64,000 nt of DNA from Isoetes taiwanensis (GCA_021234155.1 JAJEKV010000011.1:11881255-11945254); one strand, 5' to 3'. Positions 11,647-23,814 are shown, counted from the first letter of the stretch. The notes: generated from the letters alone by a model not told the origin. Program-made: numbers and translations.

Positions 11647-12267
11647 TCACCCAATTCCTGCCTTAGAAATCATGCTTAGGGCAAATAGAGGCAAAAACAG
11701 AGCACTGGCTTGAATCAATTGCAAGAGTAGATTTTGCAAACAATTTCGAAATGAAAGCAAGATTTCAAGGTAATCTCTTGAAAATTTGACAGAAATTTCT
11801 ATTGAACTGGAAGGATCAAGCAATAAATTAGAAACTTGTTCAGCAGAAATGATTTTATCAGGGCACTTTCTTTCATGGGCAGTCAAAAATCGAGATAAGA
11901 AAATTGCATTATCATTTGGAGGCAACAATGAGATAGGAAAATAGGCAGTATGTAGCAAGGCATTTGAGAAGATTAGAAAATCATGGATAGAGGCAGTAGG
12001 CGGCAAAGCATTTTGGGAAGAGGAATTTGCATAAAAACTAAAGGAATCCTGAAAATTTTGGCCAATAGATGGGATGCTGGACACTCTTGCTACTGACAAC
12101 ATGATGTCTCCTTCCTGTACTGATGCATCAAACAAATTTTCAATGCCAAAGCTTACCTCAAAAGCTTGCAATCCTCCTTCTATAGGCTGTAAGTCTTGCT
12201 TTATTGCTTCGTTACATCTCATTAGTGCAATATGCGGGCAGCTTGACCAATCTTGACTTGCAAACAA
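11647..12267 (-). CDS. Unknown ORF containing duplication copy 2
   Basis: A 206-codon minus-strand frame. The first third is the block shared with 9243-9614. The remainder (SIHDFLIFSNALL.., FLTAHERKCPDKIISAEQVSNLL..) is leucine-rich with no family I recognise. There is no promoter, start context or splice evidence to decide whether it is expressed. Confidence 0.3.
   Translation of the reverse strand: MFASQDWSSCPHIALMRCNEAIKQDLQPIEGGLQAFEVSFGIENLFDASVQEGDIMLSVARVSSIPSIGQNFQDSFSFYANSSSQNALPPTASIHDFLIFSNALLHTAYFPISLLPPNDNAIFLSRFLTAHERKCPDKIISAEQVSNLLLDPSSSIEISVKFSRDYLEILLSFRNCLQNLLLQLIQASALFLPLFALSMISKAGIG
12029..12235. repeat. 207-bp segmental duplication, copy 2
   Basis: Direct repeat of 9301-9507 with roughly 97-98% identity by eye; the copies are about 2.7 kb apart and the zinc-knuckle gene lies between them. 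Confidence 0.9.
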
Positions 12268-12584
12268 GGGACCATAGGGCTGCTCATGGAATATTCTGCA
12301 GGATATTGCAGGAGGACGATGAGAACAGACTAAAATTCAAGATGATAGATAAATAGTCCTTTTTACGTCAAGGAGATCCACTGCACTAATCCTAGAACTG
12401 TTAGATCCATTGCGTTCATCAGCTCGAGACATTAAGCATTTTCTGTAATTCTTGCTTGCTCGATCCTCCTAATCTTGTCCGTTCTAAGAAATCTTTGTTG
12501 CCCCTTTTTGCCATGGCGATGATCCGTTGAAATGGATGCATTATCAGCAACAAATGGAACAAAAGTAATGGACTGGTTCCGATA

Positions 12585-14944
12585 ATGAAAACACACCTTT
12601 CTTCCCCTTGGACTCTCCTCCATACTTCAGAATTTAACAGACAGGAACACTTCAATGGGTTCGTCAAAATCGCCCACGACCATGGAATGCCCATCTCCAG
12701 GGGCCTCGCCTACCGCCTTGTATATGAATGCACAAAACGACAAGACATAGACCTTGGCAGGCAAGTATGGTCCTTGATTGTTCAAAATGGACTTGCTTCC
12801 GATTCCTTCTTGTCTAACCATATTCTCCGTTTAGTGGCCTCTTCTGGAAATTGGATAGAAGCAAATCAAGTATTCAATCAAATTTTAAGCCCAGATCAGT
12901 ATACATGGAATGCAGTTATCCAAACCCATGCCAGGTATGAGAATTGTGACATGGTTCTTCAGCTGTATTATGGGATGCAGCAGATTGGAAGAAACCCAGG
13001 CAAATTTACCGTTTTGAATGTTATGAAAGCCTCCACCAGTGAGGTTTTTATAGAGCAAGGAAGGGCCATACATGAGCAGATTATTCAGACTGGATTAAAA
13101 TTTGACATTGTTGTTGGAAGCACAGCTGTAGATATGTATGCAAAGTTTGGAAGTTTAGAGGAAGCAAGCTGGACCTTTGAAAATTTGACAAACAAAAACA
13201 TAGTATCATGGAATGCAATGATTGCAGGATATGCACTTCATGCAGAAGGTCATCTTGCTTTAGAATGTTTTTACAGTTTAGATCAGAAGGGCATAAGGCC
13301 AAGCAAAGTCACATTTCTTAACATCTTGAAAGGATGTTGCAGTACAGGTAGCATAGAGCAGACTAAATGCATCCATGTAAAAATCATAAATAGTAGTATT
13401 GAATTAGATGTTGTTATTGGAAATGCCCTTGTTGATACATATGCCAGGTGTGGGAGCTTGGAAGAGGCATGCAGAGTGTTTAATAATTTGAAGAGACAAG
13501 ATGTGGTATCATGGGGCACAATGATTGCAGGTTATACTCAATCTGGGGAAGAAGATCTTGCCCTAGACTGTTTTTATAATATGGAACACAAGGGCATTAA
13601 GCCAAGCAAAGCAACATTCTTAAGCATTTTGAAAGCAACTGGTAATATTGGTGCCATAGAGCAGGGAAGGTGTATAAATGAGCAGATTATTGGTAGTGGA
13701 ATTCTACTTGACGTTGTCATGGGGAGTGCCATAGTAGATATGTATGCCAAGTGTAGCAGCTTTGGAGAAGCTTGCAGAATTTTTGAGAGTTTACATAACA
13801 AGAACATAGTGTCATGGAATTCCATCATTTCAGGATGCAGTCTGAGGGCATAATGCCAGACAAGGTTACTTTCTCCAGCAACTTGAAAGCATGCAGCAGT
13901 ATTGGCAACCTTGAGAAAGGCAGACAAATCCATGTACAGATTGTCGAGCATGGGCTTCAGTCTAATGTTGTTGTTGGAACTAGCCTTGTTGATATGTATG
14001 TGAAGTGTAGAAGCATGGAGGAAGCAAGCAGAGTGTTTGACAGATTGCCTTACCGGAATGTGGTATCCTGGAATTCAATAATTGCTGGACATCGCCAACT
14101 TGGCAAAGGCCATGTTGCTTTGGAATGCTTTCAGACCATGCAGCATCACGGAATACAACCAGACAAGGTAACATTTTTAAGCATATTGAAGGCATGTAGC
14201 AACGTAAATGCCATAGAACAAGGCAGGTACATGCATGAAAAGATTGACAAGGTTGGGCTGCAGTCTGATATTGTTGTGGGAAGCACACTTGTTGACATGT
14301 ATGCCAAATGTGGGAGCGTTAGTGAGGCTTGTGAGGTCTTTGACATGTTGCCGTACCGAGATGTAGTATCATGGAGTGCACTAATCATGGCATATGCACA
14401 GATTGGAGAGGCTGGATTGGCTGTGCAGAAATACATTGACATGCAAAACTGTGGAATAAAACCAAATGATGCAATATGGCTTGGTGTCCTTACTGCGATA
14501 AGTCATGTAGGCTTAGTAGATGAAGGTATTTGGTACTTCAGAATTATCCAGGACTACCATGGTACAGATATAAATATTTTGCACATTGCTTGCATGTTGG
14601 ATCTTTTAGGTCGTAGAGGTTACTTCAAAGAGGTAGAGGTAGTATTGTCATCTGCCATGCAGCCCCATATTTGTCTATGGATGGCCTTGCTTAATGGTTG
14701 CATAATACATTGCAATGTTGAACTTGCCAAACAGTGCTTTGACGTAATTATTTCCTTAAATCCGCTTTGTGCTGCAGCATACATTCTTATGTCAAACCTA
14801 TATGCCAGTGCAGTCATGGGGGAACCTTGTAATGCATGGACGAAGCCCAAGAGGTCGTGCAATCTGGGCAATGACCCCTTTTCATGGAGCACAACACATT
14901 CGGAAAGGCTTGTTTATTATATATGTAAAGAAAGAACTCATTAA
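12585..14944 (+). pseudogene. PLS-class PPR protein gene, frame broken in the middle
   Basis: Intronless. The first frame (12585-13853, 422 codons) encodes tandem PPR motifs of about 31-36 residues (e.g. IVVGSTAVDMYAKFGSLEEA, NIVSWNAMIAGYA). It ends just after a 'NKNIVSWNSIIS' block. The next frame (from about 13835 to 14944) resumes with FRMQSEGIMPDKVTF. The missing 'GYAQ..ALECF' half-motif points to a short out-of-frame deletion near 13830. The C-terminus has the usual post-PPR region (HIACMLDLLGRRGYF, AAAYILMSNLYA) and then diverges; no intact E or DYW domain is visible. Such proteins bind organellar RNA for editing, splicing or stability. It is a paralogue of 16357-18642: both begin with LAYRLV.(D/E)CT.R.D(I/L)D.GR. 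Confidence 0.85.
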
Positions 14945-15165
14945 AAAGATTGCAAAAGAACATAACCATGCACTTAAATACGATTTGACGTGTTGACCAT
15001 TACTCTGTGACTGTTTAGGTTGCAATTCATGATCTTTGGAGCTTAAGATCCCTTTAGTTTGAATTGTAGCCATTTGATTTGACTGGACTGCCATCTGACT
15101 TATAAATGTCAAACTGTGAGAGAAATTTGCAAGGTAAAGTGATGAGCAGGTAGATATTATGAAAG

Positions 15166-15470
15166 CAATGTTAGGGCCTGTGCAGCATCTTAATTTCTTT
15201 CATACGTGACTTTCAGTTATCTCTGCCTGAAAACTATGGTGTTTGATTTCACAGATGCATCAATGGATACCATGCGTGGCTAATCTTAATGTGTTTGGCA
15301 TATCATCAACCTGTAGAAGCAAAAGAAAAATTGGCACAGGATACCGAGAACTACCAAACATTCTGCATAGGTTATTAAAATATAATAATTCTTACACATC
15401 TTGAAAATTGCAATATCAGATCCCCCTGAAGTTTCTGCCATTTAAAGATTTTTCAGGTGGAGTAAATGCA
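15166..15470. repeat. Direct duplication between the PPR genes, copy 1
   Basis: Shares ordered blocks with 15866-16170: TTAGGGCCTG, CAGTTATCTCTGCC, CACCAACCTGTAGAAGCAAAAGAA in variant form, CACAGGATA, TTTTGCATAGGTT-like and ACCTGAAGTTT. Identity looks like about 75%. Confidence 0.65.
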
Positions 15471-15487
15471 TCAATATTTTATTTTTG

Positions 15488-15616
15488 GGAAATGGGTTCA
15501 TGCTTCTTCATATAAACCAATTATCTTTGTAAATAGTGCTTTGATTGACATGTATTTGAAATCTGGTGGCATTGATGATGCTTTTCAAGTGTTCAAGAAT
15601 ATGTTTACACAAACGT
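15488..15616 (+). pseudogene. PPR gene relic
   Basis: An in-frame stretch of about 43 codons reads GKWVHASSYKPIIFVNSAL, then IDMYLKSGGIDDAFQVFKNM, before a stop. That is one recognisable PPR motif with its flank. A further degenerate match (AFLSACT) follows near 15660. It appears to be the remains of a third PPR gene between the two larger ones. Confidence 0.7.
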
Positions 15617-15865
15617 GATGCCATGGACGTAATGACTACATAGGTGTGTGGTTTGCATTTCTTAGTGCATGTACAAAGCGGAGGAAGGCCTGGCACCATG
15701 GACTGAAATGTGCTAATGTCAGACGCATGAAAGATATAGCTACACGATGAACTGGGATTATATCCCACAAACGGATAAGTATAAGAAAGGGAATGTCAAA
15801 CTCCAGTGGAATCATAATGCTGGGCCCTCGAACACCCTAGCATTATGAGCAGATTATATGGACGT

Positions 15866-16170
15866 AATATTAGGGCCTGAGCATAGTCTTAATTCTTTTC
15901 ACTTGTGCAGTTATCTCTGCCATGAAAATTATGGTTTTTAATTCCTCTAAAACATAAGTGGGCATTATGTGCGGTTCATGTGTTTGATATTAGAATGGAT
16001 TCAATTGACAATAAATTTAATGTTTATGTTTATCACCAACCTGTAGAAGCAAAAGAAGGATTAACACAGGATAGTGAGAACAGCCAGATATTTTGCATAG
16101 GTTCTTGAGAAACGTAATGATCCTCTAAAAAACTCCAATATCAAATACAAATACACCTGAAGTTTGTTCC
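15866..16170. repeat. Direct duplication between the PPR genes, copy 2
   Basis: Partner of 15166-15470, offset about 700 bp, same orientation. It probably marks an old tandem duplication of the 3' flank of a PPR gene. Confidence 0.65.
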
Positions 16171-16356
16171 ATAAAAAGACTTGTTCTAACCAACTTTGCA
16201 GCACTGGAACCAGCTTAATTGCATACTGGAGATAGTTATGTCTCATTTATATTAAAATTGGGAACTCTATCCTTGCAAGCATATTTGGCTCATCGAGACC
16301 TTCAATTTTTCAGTAATATGTATTTAACATATGGAATTGACAAGCATATAAGTTGT

Positions 16357-18642
16357 TCAGGTTGTTTGGCACTTTCCTACATATCTATCTAGGTAAATGC
16401 CAGCATAAATATTTGACATAAGCACATATGCAGGAGCATGAGAAGGATCTAATATAATAATTTCTTCAAAGCACTGCTGTCCCAAATCCACATTGTAATG
16501 CAATTTGCAAGCACAAAGCAATGTCATCCACAAATAAATATCAGGTTGGGCACCCTTTCTGACTAAATCTTTGGCTTTATTAAAAAGTCCTGCATGACCC
16601 AAAATATCCACCATGCAGGTAATATGACGCATATCAGGAGTTAATCCACTATACTCTTTCATAGTCTGAAAGTACCAAAGGGCTTCATTCACAAAACCCA
16701 CATGATGCAATGCAGTAAGGATACCACAATATGTTGTCCCATCTGGGATAAGACCACATAAATACATGTCTTCAAAGCACTGTACTGCCATCCCGACTTC
16801 CCCATGCTGACCGTATCCAGCAATCATTGAATTCCATGACACTAGATTTTTGTTATGCAATCTGTCAAAAACTTTACGTGCCTCTAACAGAACTCCGCAA
16901 TTGGCATACATATCAATAAGGGCATTTTCTACAGCAACATCAGACCAAAGTCCACTTCTCATAATAATCTTGTGGATGCACCTGCCTAGGCCTATTGCTC
17001 CTACATTACTACATGCTTTCAAAGTGCTTGAAAATGTGTATTCGTTTGGATTTGTTCCTTCCCTTTGCATGCTTTCAAAACAATTCAAAGCAAGAAGGCC
17101 TTCGTCATTTCGAGCATATCCAGCAATTATTGCATTCCAAGTCACGATGTTTCTGTTTGGCAATATTTGAAAAGCTTTGTATGCCATGTCCAGGTCCTTA
17201 CAATTCGCATACATGTCAACAATTGCGCTCCCCACAGCAATGTCATATTGTAGCCCAATCTCAATGATACCTTCATGAAAGTACTTACACTTCTCTATGC
17301 TACCAATGCTCCCACATGCTTTAAGAACACTTAGGTACGTTACTTTGTCAGGCTTGATACCATCATATTGCATGTTTTTGAAGCACTCTAAGGCAAAGTG
17401 GTCTTGTTCATGTTGGACATAGCCGGCAATCATTGAATTCCATGACACAACATTACGATTTTTTAATCTGCAGAAGACTCCATATGCCTCCTGCAAGTCC
17501 CCACATTTAGCATACATGTCAACAAGTGTACTTCCAATTGCTACATCAGACTGGCGCCCACACTTGATAACCTGTTCATGAATGCATTTGCCCTTCTGTA
17601 ATTCACCTATGTTACAACATGCTTTCAAGGTCATAATGAATGTAACATTACTAGGCTTCTTTCCTTCTTTATGCATCTCCTCAAAACATTCCAGGGCCAA
17701 TTTATACTCAGCATTTTCAACATATCCTGATACCATTATTCCCCAAGACACTACATCCTTTTTGTTTCGCAAATTACCAAAGACCCCGATTGCCTCCTCT
17801 AAGCTACCGCATTTAGCATATACATCAATAAGTGTATTTTCCATGTTCACCTCAGGGATATAAGAAATGCCATCTCCATTGAGACTCTCAAGAATCTGCT
17901 CATGGATCCATCTTGCATGTTGTATACCATTAATACTACCACAAGCTTTTAAGATGCTCAAAAGCGTGATTTGGTTATGTTGTACCCCATTAAGCTGCAT
18001 ATGTACAAAACAACTTAGAGCAAGGTGGCCTTGATCATGCTGAGCAAACCCTGCAATCATTGCATTCCATGATATCACATTGGGGCTTCTGGAAATGTTG
18101 AGGATCCTCTCTGCTTCTTCTGAGTTACCACATTTGGCATAGATATTAATCAAAGAATTCTCCACAACAAAGTCAGATTGGAGATAACTGCCAATTATTT
18201 GGCCATGAACGACTCTACCAGGCTCTATGCTAAGCAAGCTATTGCAAGCTCTCAAGAGAGCCAAAAACGTGAATTTGTCTGGAGAAACGCCTGCGTTTTG
18301 CATTCCATGATACAACTGCAAAAACAACTGCCAACCTTCGAGCTTGGCATGAGCATCAATAATTGCATTCCATGAATAACAATCTGGGTTTGAAAGCCTA
18401 TTGAATGTATTATTCGCTTCAATCAGTTTCCCACAATTGGCATAAAGACGAATGAGATGGTTGGCCAAGAGGGGAGCAGAATCAAGACCGTTTTGAATTA
18501 TCAAAGAGTGAAGACGCCTACCTGAATCCAGGTCTTTTCGATGCGTGCAGTCATGCACCAGCCGATAAGCCAAGTCCGGAGATAAATGCTCCCAATTCCC
18601 CCCTATTCTTCCAACATCGAGCATGGTAGACCATGTGTTCAT
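16357..18642 (-). CDS. PLS-class PPR protein, 761 aa, without DYW domain
   Basis: Uninterrupted and intronless, read from an ATG at 18642. After about 20 N-terminal residues it is a continuous array of roughly 20 PPR motifs in the repeating P-L-S pattern (FTFLALLRACNSL, GRVVHGQIIGSYLQSDFVVENSLINIYAKCG, NVISWNAMIAGFAQ and so on). It ends with the post-PPR helices (DMRHITCMVDILGHAGLFNKA, APAYVLMSNIYA). The chain then stops after 16 divergent residues, so the E/E+/DYW region used for cytidine deamination is missing. No convincing plastid or mitochondrial transit peptide can be judged by eye, though these proteins normally act in organelles. It is convergent with, and paralogous to, the broken PPR gene at 12585-14944. 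It could be functional with a truncated C-terminus, or recently decayed. Confidence 0.85.
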   Translation of the reverse strand: MNTWSTMLDVGRIGGNWEHLSPDLAYRLVHDCTHRKDLDSGRRLHSLIIQNGLDSAPLLANHLIRLYANCGKLIEANNTFNRLSNPDCYSWNAIIDAHAKLEGWQLFLQLYHGMQNAGVSPDKFTFLALLRACNSLLSIEPGRVVHGQIIGSYLQSDFVVENSLINIYAKCGNSEEAERILNISRSPNVISWNAMIAGFAQHDQGHLALSCFVHMQLNGVQHNQITLLSILKACGSINGIQHARWIHEQILESLNGDGISYIPEVNMENTLIDVYAKCGSLEEAIGVFGNLRNKKDVVSWGIMVSGYVENAEYKLALECFEEMHKEGKKPSNVTFIMTLKACCNIGELQKGKCIHEQVIKCGRQSDVAIGSTLVDMYAKCGDLQEAYGVFCRLKNRNVVSWNSMIAGYVQHEQDHFALECFKNMQYDGIKPDKVTYLSVLKACGSIGSIEKCKYFHEGIIEIGLQYDIAVGSAIVDMYANCKDLDMAYKAFQILPNRNIVTWNAIIAGYARNDEGLLALNCFESMQREGTNPNEYTFSSTLKACSNVGAIGLGRCIHKIIMRSGLWSDVAVENALIDMYANCGVLLEARKVFDRLHNKNLVSWNSMIAGYGQHGEVGMAVQCFEDMYLCGLIPDGTTYCGILTALHHVGFVNEALWYFQTMKEYSGLTPDMRHITCMVDILGHAGLFNKAKDLVRKGAQPDIYLWMTLLCACKLHYNVDLGQQCFEEIIILDPSHAPAYVLMSNIYAGIYLDRYVGKCQTT

Positions 18643-19101
18643 AGTTTTATTTTTAAAAGGTCCATATATCCACTACTGGATAGACCAATTTTCTGAGGCT
18701 AAAACAGCTCACATGAAACACATTTTTATTTTTTTACATATTCCAAAAACAATTAATAAGTATTCTTTTAAATTAACAATTAGTTTGACCTACTCTGTTT
18801 CTGAGCAGGGCCCCTGATTACCTCGATCGAACAATGGTAGACAATTACAGAGGAGCTTGGAACATAGCATAAAATAGCAATATTAGTTATGAAGTAGCAG
18901 GCAAAACAATGTATAATCATCTGCAAACTAAAAACAAGCTGCCAGAATAAAACCTCAGAATCCTAACGCTTCTCTCGAATTAGAGTCCTAAGCTCTATAA
19001 TTACACAACAAAATATGCTACCTGCCTAATTGCAGAGAAGATAAATAAAATATGCAAATCGGTGGTGTAAAAATACACCATTAAAAAGAAAGTTTGAAAG
19101 A

Positions 19102-19521
<420 letters not shown>

Positions 19522-19592
19522 TTAACAGAGCAAAATTTGGCAAAAGATTTGCAGAAACAAGACGGATTGAATGAGAGAGGAAGGCGCCAGTT

Positions 19593-19598
19593 TTTATA
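19593..19598 (-). promoter_or_regulatory. TATA box of the histone H3 gene
   Basis: TATAAA on the minus strand, about 80 bp before the H3 start codon at 19512. That spacing leaves a 5' leader of about 50 bases, normal for plant histone genes. Confidence 0.7.
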
Positions 19599-19619
19599 GA
19601 ACCCTGTTAAATGAAAAGG

Positions 19620-21500
19620 GGGGAATTACCTGTTTAAAATGGACGGTGAGATCGTCTTCTCAACTGGATGCATTAGGTGGCAACATCATAACCGTTTAGG
19701 CTGTTTGCTTGTTCTAATGTGAACTAAGGAGGAAACTTATCTAAATGCCCTTATAGTTTGATTTCAAAATACGAATTTACTAAATGCCGGTCGAGCACAA
19801 CATAGAAATACGGTCTCATTTTTGTGCTAGCGTGCATTTTGATGGCACCACGTGGCAACATCTACAATGGGGAATGGAAATAGGGTGCCCCCGTTTTGCA
19901 GAACCAGTTCTTCAGGTTAATTTTTAAGGTTAAAGATCTCACAGTTTTTCGAAGAACATGTCTTCGAGCGAACGCATCTCGAAGTTTACCAAAATCTACT
20001 CCATGAAATCTACAACAAACCAAAACCGCTCCCCTATTCCTATTTTGTAGATAAAATGGTGTCCACCATTCTGCCACTCCGAGAGACCCACTTCTGGCTA
20101 TGGTCGGTCGTGAGGCCACTCTCTATGTGACAGAATGGTATTACACCATTCCCCTAAATGTTAGGTTTTTTTTAACTCAAAGAAATTATCATGGCGCGAA
20201 CATTTCTCTTCAATAGAGCCTACAAGCATGTAAGGAGCTAATCAGCAGTTGTAAGTTGCAATAATTAAGGCCAATTAATTAGCAAACTTGAGATGATCAA
20301 AATAACCTAGAAGAACACATTTTGCATCATAGTCTAGGTGACCGCTGTCAAAAATATTGGAGAGCAAAACGTATACTGTTGCATTGAGTAATACTACTTC
20401 AATAACATTTTTTGGCTACCAAATCTTATCATGCTTTCTGCAAGCTCGCCACCAGGACATGGCACACTACCTGACCCTCAAGTAACCCTAATTACAAAGT
20501 GCTTTCAAATTGTATATGATTTTGTGCATTTATGTGTCAAGGTGAAGCTTATAGCATACCCAGTAATGCAAACCACCACAGAGATCACAGATAGGGAGAC
20601 CTATATCTAAAACACGGTCGCACTTCATAGTTGCACCACATCTTGATTTCATATATCAAAATTAATTTAGTTAATTATAATAGAGCTTACAAAATATGAA
20701 ACATGTTAGTAATCCAAATAAATTCAATTTAATTTCTTTTGATTTAATAGTTTTAACATCATACCACTTTGGAAAAGAAGAATATACTAAAATGGAAGTG
20801 ATATAGAAAATGTACCATATGTTTAGAAAGAGGGATGGTGGTAATATAATATGGACGAGAATGGTAGGATGTCAGCCATATATTACATATGCGTGCAATG
20901 TGCATAATCTAATCTATAATTTTGTTTAAGTCTGCAATGTGCATAATCTAATCTATAATCAATCTTGTTAAATTGGGATTTTTCGACCTGGTGGAAAATG
21001 ATTTTGGAATTTTTTTAACTTATTTTCTTAAGGCTTTTTAGGAGTTTGGGCACCGAAACAAATTTCCAGTGTTCTAGAAATCGAGAAAAAAAGATTCTTG
21101 TGATTTGAGGCCCCTATTTTTCAATTCATTCCTCTTTGACTCTCCTTATCCGGTTGTAGCTGGAATTAAGCATGTATGCCACAATTGCAACAAGCGTCTC
21201 AGCTTCGTGGCTTAAATCCTTGCATGGTCAAATATTCGTAGCTTAAATCCTTTGTCAATTGGAAGATTAGGTTTGCTTGCACCTTCAATAATATCTAGTT
21301 TCAATAATAAGAGCAACTTGAAAACATTGGATATCTAATTCTGAAGTTTCCGACATTTCATGCCCTTTGAGAGCCTGCTGCATACTACACTTCAGGCCAC
21401 TCATAGGTATTACTAGATCCCCGCTTATTCCTTTGTATAACTAATAGGATGAATACTCACCCTATTGCAACCTTTTTTATAATATGTTTTCCCATCCAAT
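19620..21500. other. Intergenic stretch, no gene seen
   Basis: AT-rich. The only sizeable frame (19862-20119, minus, 85 codons) shows no recognisable domain. No well-delimited repeat was found. Confidence 0.4.
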
Positions 21501-21509
21501 GTGTTGCAG

Positions 21510-21647
21510 AATTGCATGAAGCTTGCAATGGGATTGGATACAAAGCATATCGAGAAAAGATGCACATGGATAGTACATTTCGTCTACCATCTAAAATTCA
21601 TGCATACAGATTTATACAAGATAAACAGGCAAAGGACATCTTCCCAG
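21510..21647 (+). CDS. Possible internal exon of an unknown gene
   Basis: A 138-bp (46-codon) open segment with good splice signals on both sides: acceptor TGTGTTGCAG before 21510 and donor CCCAG/GTACTC after 21647. The encoded peptide (ELHEACNGIGYKAYREK, DSTFRLPSKIHAYRF) looks protein-like, with no stop and mixed composition. I do not recognise the family and found no partner exons, so it may be a gene fragment. Confidence 0.3.
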
Positions 21648-22104
21648 GTACTCCATTCTCATTTTCATATTGTTCTTTGTCAAAGTTGTTAACATTGTTT
21701 ATTCTCCTCCCAATTGGTAGTAAAGAATATTCTCATATTTTTCTCTGTCAAAGCTGTTAACTCTGTTTATTCTCCTTCCAATTGGTAGTGAATATCCCTT
21801 CAAATTGATGTTTAATGCTCGAATGTGCCTACACCTCATGCTCAAGGTTTTCAAGGTTATTTTCTTTCACCACAGCATGGTTGCTTAGGCTTTTGAGCTG
21901 TTGGGATTTGCAATGATGATCATGAGTTCAGAAACAAGAAATATCGACATTATTCTTTATTTGAATCATTGATAAATAGAGAATTTTATCTTAGCAAATG
22001 CATCCTCTACAACCCTCATTTGCACTAGATTTGAGTAGCACAGACCCTTTAAGTTCTCTGGATTTGTCATTTAGGCCATGCAAATATATTCTCAAGAAAG
22101 TATA

Positions 22105-22133
22105 TATTACAAGGATGACTATAGCAACCTCTA
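22105..22133. repeat. Putative LINE target-site duplication, left
   Basis: Matches 42933-42961 at about 27 of 29 positions (core ACAAGGATGA.TATAGCAACC). It lies directly before the presumed LINE 5' end. The call is complicated by a local tandem duplication (22079-22110 and 22133-22164) spanning the junction. Confidence 0.55.
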
Positions 22134-22372
22134 CAAATATATTCTCAAGAAAGTATATATTACATGGTATATGCAGATTCATCACCCAGGCAAAACTTCG
22201 ACATGCCATAACTTTCACATACAGTGTCAGATTATCACATTTTTAGGCTTGTTGGAAAGCTGGTTCCGAGATCTTTCCAATGGCGTATGGCATGACTAGG
22301 TTTGGATCTGTTTAGCTATCTGAATTTGACGTTTTCCGGCCGGGCTCTTTTTTGTTGATTAACTATTGACTG

Positions 22373-23101
22373 ATGGGGAAGAAAAAACCAATTGGTAGCC
22401 CAGACAAAACAGACCCACCGGAATATAAAGACGAATCTAAGGTACTCCAGATTGTAACTGAAATCAAATCCTTTATAGTGAGTGAATTCTCTGAATTGAA
22501 GCGATTGCTATATGAGAGTTTGGAACAAAATAAACAGTTAACAATTCAGAATCAGGAACTTAGGGAACAAGTGTTGCGCTGCAGCAGACAAAAGGCTTGC
22601 ATCAAGAACACCAAATCCAAGTAGTTGATAAGCTTTCACAGGTATCAGCTTCATTTGAACAACAAGTAAATTGCTGACAAAAGCAAGCAGAAGAACAATA
22701 AGAGAGGGCAATTCGTGCAGCAAACATAAAACTGTCGGGGCTCAAAGAATCTGATGGCTGATGGCGAAGACACCAACCAGGTAGTAGAACAATTTTTCAA
22801 TGAAACTATGCATCTCCACGATCCTGGATTAAGGTATTGTTCTAGAGTAGGCAAGAAGATAGAAGGCAGAAACAGACCCATCATCTTGAAATTCAATTCA
22901 GTGGAAGCACGCAATCAGGTTATGTTCAACAGAAGTAATTTGAAAGGCCAACAAATATGGTTAAATGAAGACTTAACATTCCAGCAACAGGCTGAAAGAA
23001 AGAAACTACTGGAAGAAGTACAGAAACTAAGGGATGAAGGGAAAACAGCTTTCTTAAGAGAAAATAAGATTGTAACAAGAAAGGGCAGCAAGGATTACTA
23101 G
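22373..23101 (+). pseudogene. LINE ORF1-like protein, broken
   Basis: Two frames, 22373-22624 and 22754-23101. The first begins MGKKKPIGSPDKTD and becomes a heptad-rich coiled coil (IKSFIVSEFSELKRLLYESLEQNK). The second has the order expected of LINE ORF1 RNA-binding domains: VGKKIEGRNRPIILKFNSVEARNQV, then LNEDLTFQQQAERKKL and KLRDEGKTAFLRENKIV. Stops and a frame change lie between them. ORF1 proteins coat the LINE RNA. Endonuclease coding begins 22 bases after the ORF1 stop. Confidence 0.7.
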
Positions 23102-23122
23102 GAAAGCGCGACCCTTAGGTGT

Positions 23123-23659
23123 ATGATGTGGAATATACATGGATTGACAGAGAATAAGATCCTGAGCAATGAGCACCTGTTTGCTATCAGTGACATTCTA
23201 TGTTTAATGGAAACATGGGAATATGATACACACATATTACTAAACATACCAGGTTTTAGCGTCTTAGATTCAGTATGGAATGAGAAAGGCAATAGTACAC
23301 GCAGTTGGGGTGGAATCGCTTGCTATGCCAAACATGAGATCGCCAAAAATGTGCAGATTGTGAGAAAAAGCATGCATAATCAGTTTATGTGGCTTGAAAT
23401 AAAAGGAGATGTGCCTATCCACATTGCAATTGTGTACTTTGCACCCTTGCAGCCTTATCCCTCACAAATATACTCTCATCCTGAGCTAAGTTCAACTGAT
23501 CCTTTCATGCACATCTACAGGGATATCCTGGAGTTTCAAAACAAAGGAGCGGTATATATTCTAGGTGATCTGAATGGCCGGATGGGAGAGGATCAAGCAA
23601 TAATGTATTCTGATACTGATAATAGTCTATGGCTGGAGGAAACTAATGATGCATTCTAG
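23123..23659 (+). pseudogene. LINE ORF2 N-terminus: AP-like endonuclease, truncated
   Basis: 178 codons starting MMWNIHGLTENK. It contains the endonuclease landmarks MWNIHGL, LMETWE (metal-binding E), a WGGIACYAK block, FMWLEIKG and GDLNGRMG (catalytic D and N). Translation ends at a TAG only 12 bases before the gypsy target site. The C-terminal endonuclease motifs (the final D-H pair) are absent on both sides of the insertion, so roughly 100 codons were deleted or decayed. This enzyme nicks target DNA to prime reverse transcription. Confidence 0.8.
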
Positions 23660-23670
23660 GGGGGCGCAAA

Positions 23671-23675
23671 TTTGG
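23671..23675. repeat. Gypsy element target-site duplication, left
   Basis: TTTGG directly before the LTR start TGTGACG; repeated at 40598-40602 after the other LTR. Confidence 0.9.
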
Positions 23676-23814
23676 TGTGACGTCCCCTACTCCTTATACG
23701 ATGCACACATCGTATTCAAAGGAGGAGCATTCCCCCTGGCAGCTACACTGACAGGGGCCATCCACCTGCTCCACTCCCAGTGGAATGAGCCAGCAAGGGA
23801 AGAATGGATGTGTC
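23676..23814 (-). repeat. Downstream (3') LTR, distal piece
   Basis: Begins TGTGACGTCCCC and matches 38984-39122 of the other LTR closely. Includes an 8-bp-armed hairpin (ATACGATG ... CATCGTAT). The last nine bases, GGATGTGTC, are the duplicated target of the nested Mutator-like element. Confidence 0.92.

Noticed and set aside
19862-20119. 85-codon minus-strand frame beside the histone gene
   Set aside because: No domain, no start context, and an unconserved-looking composition.
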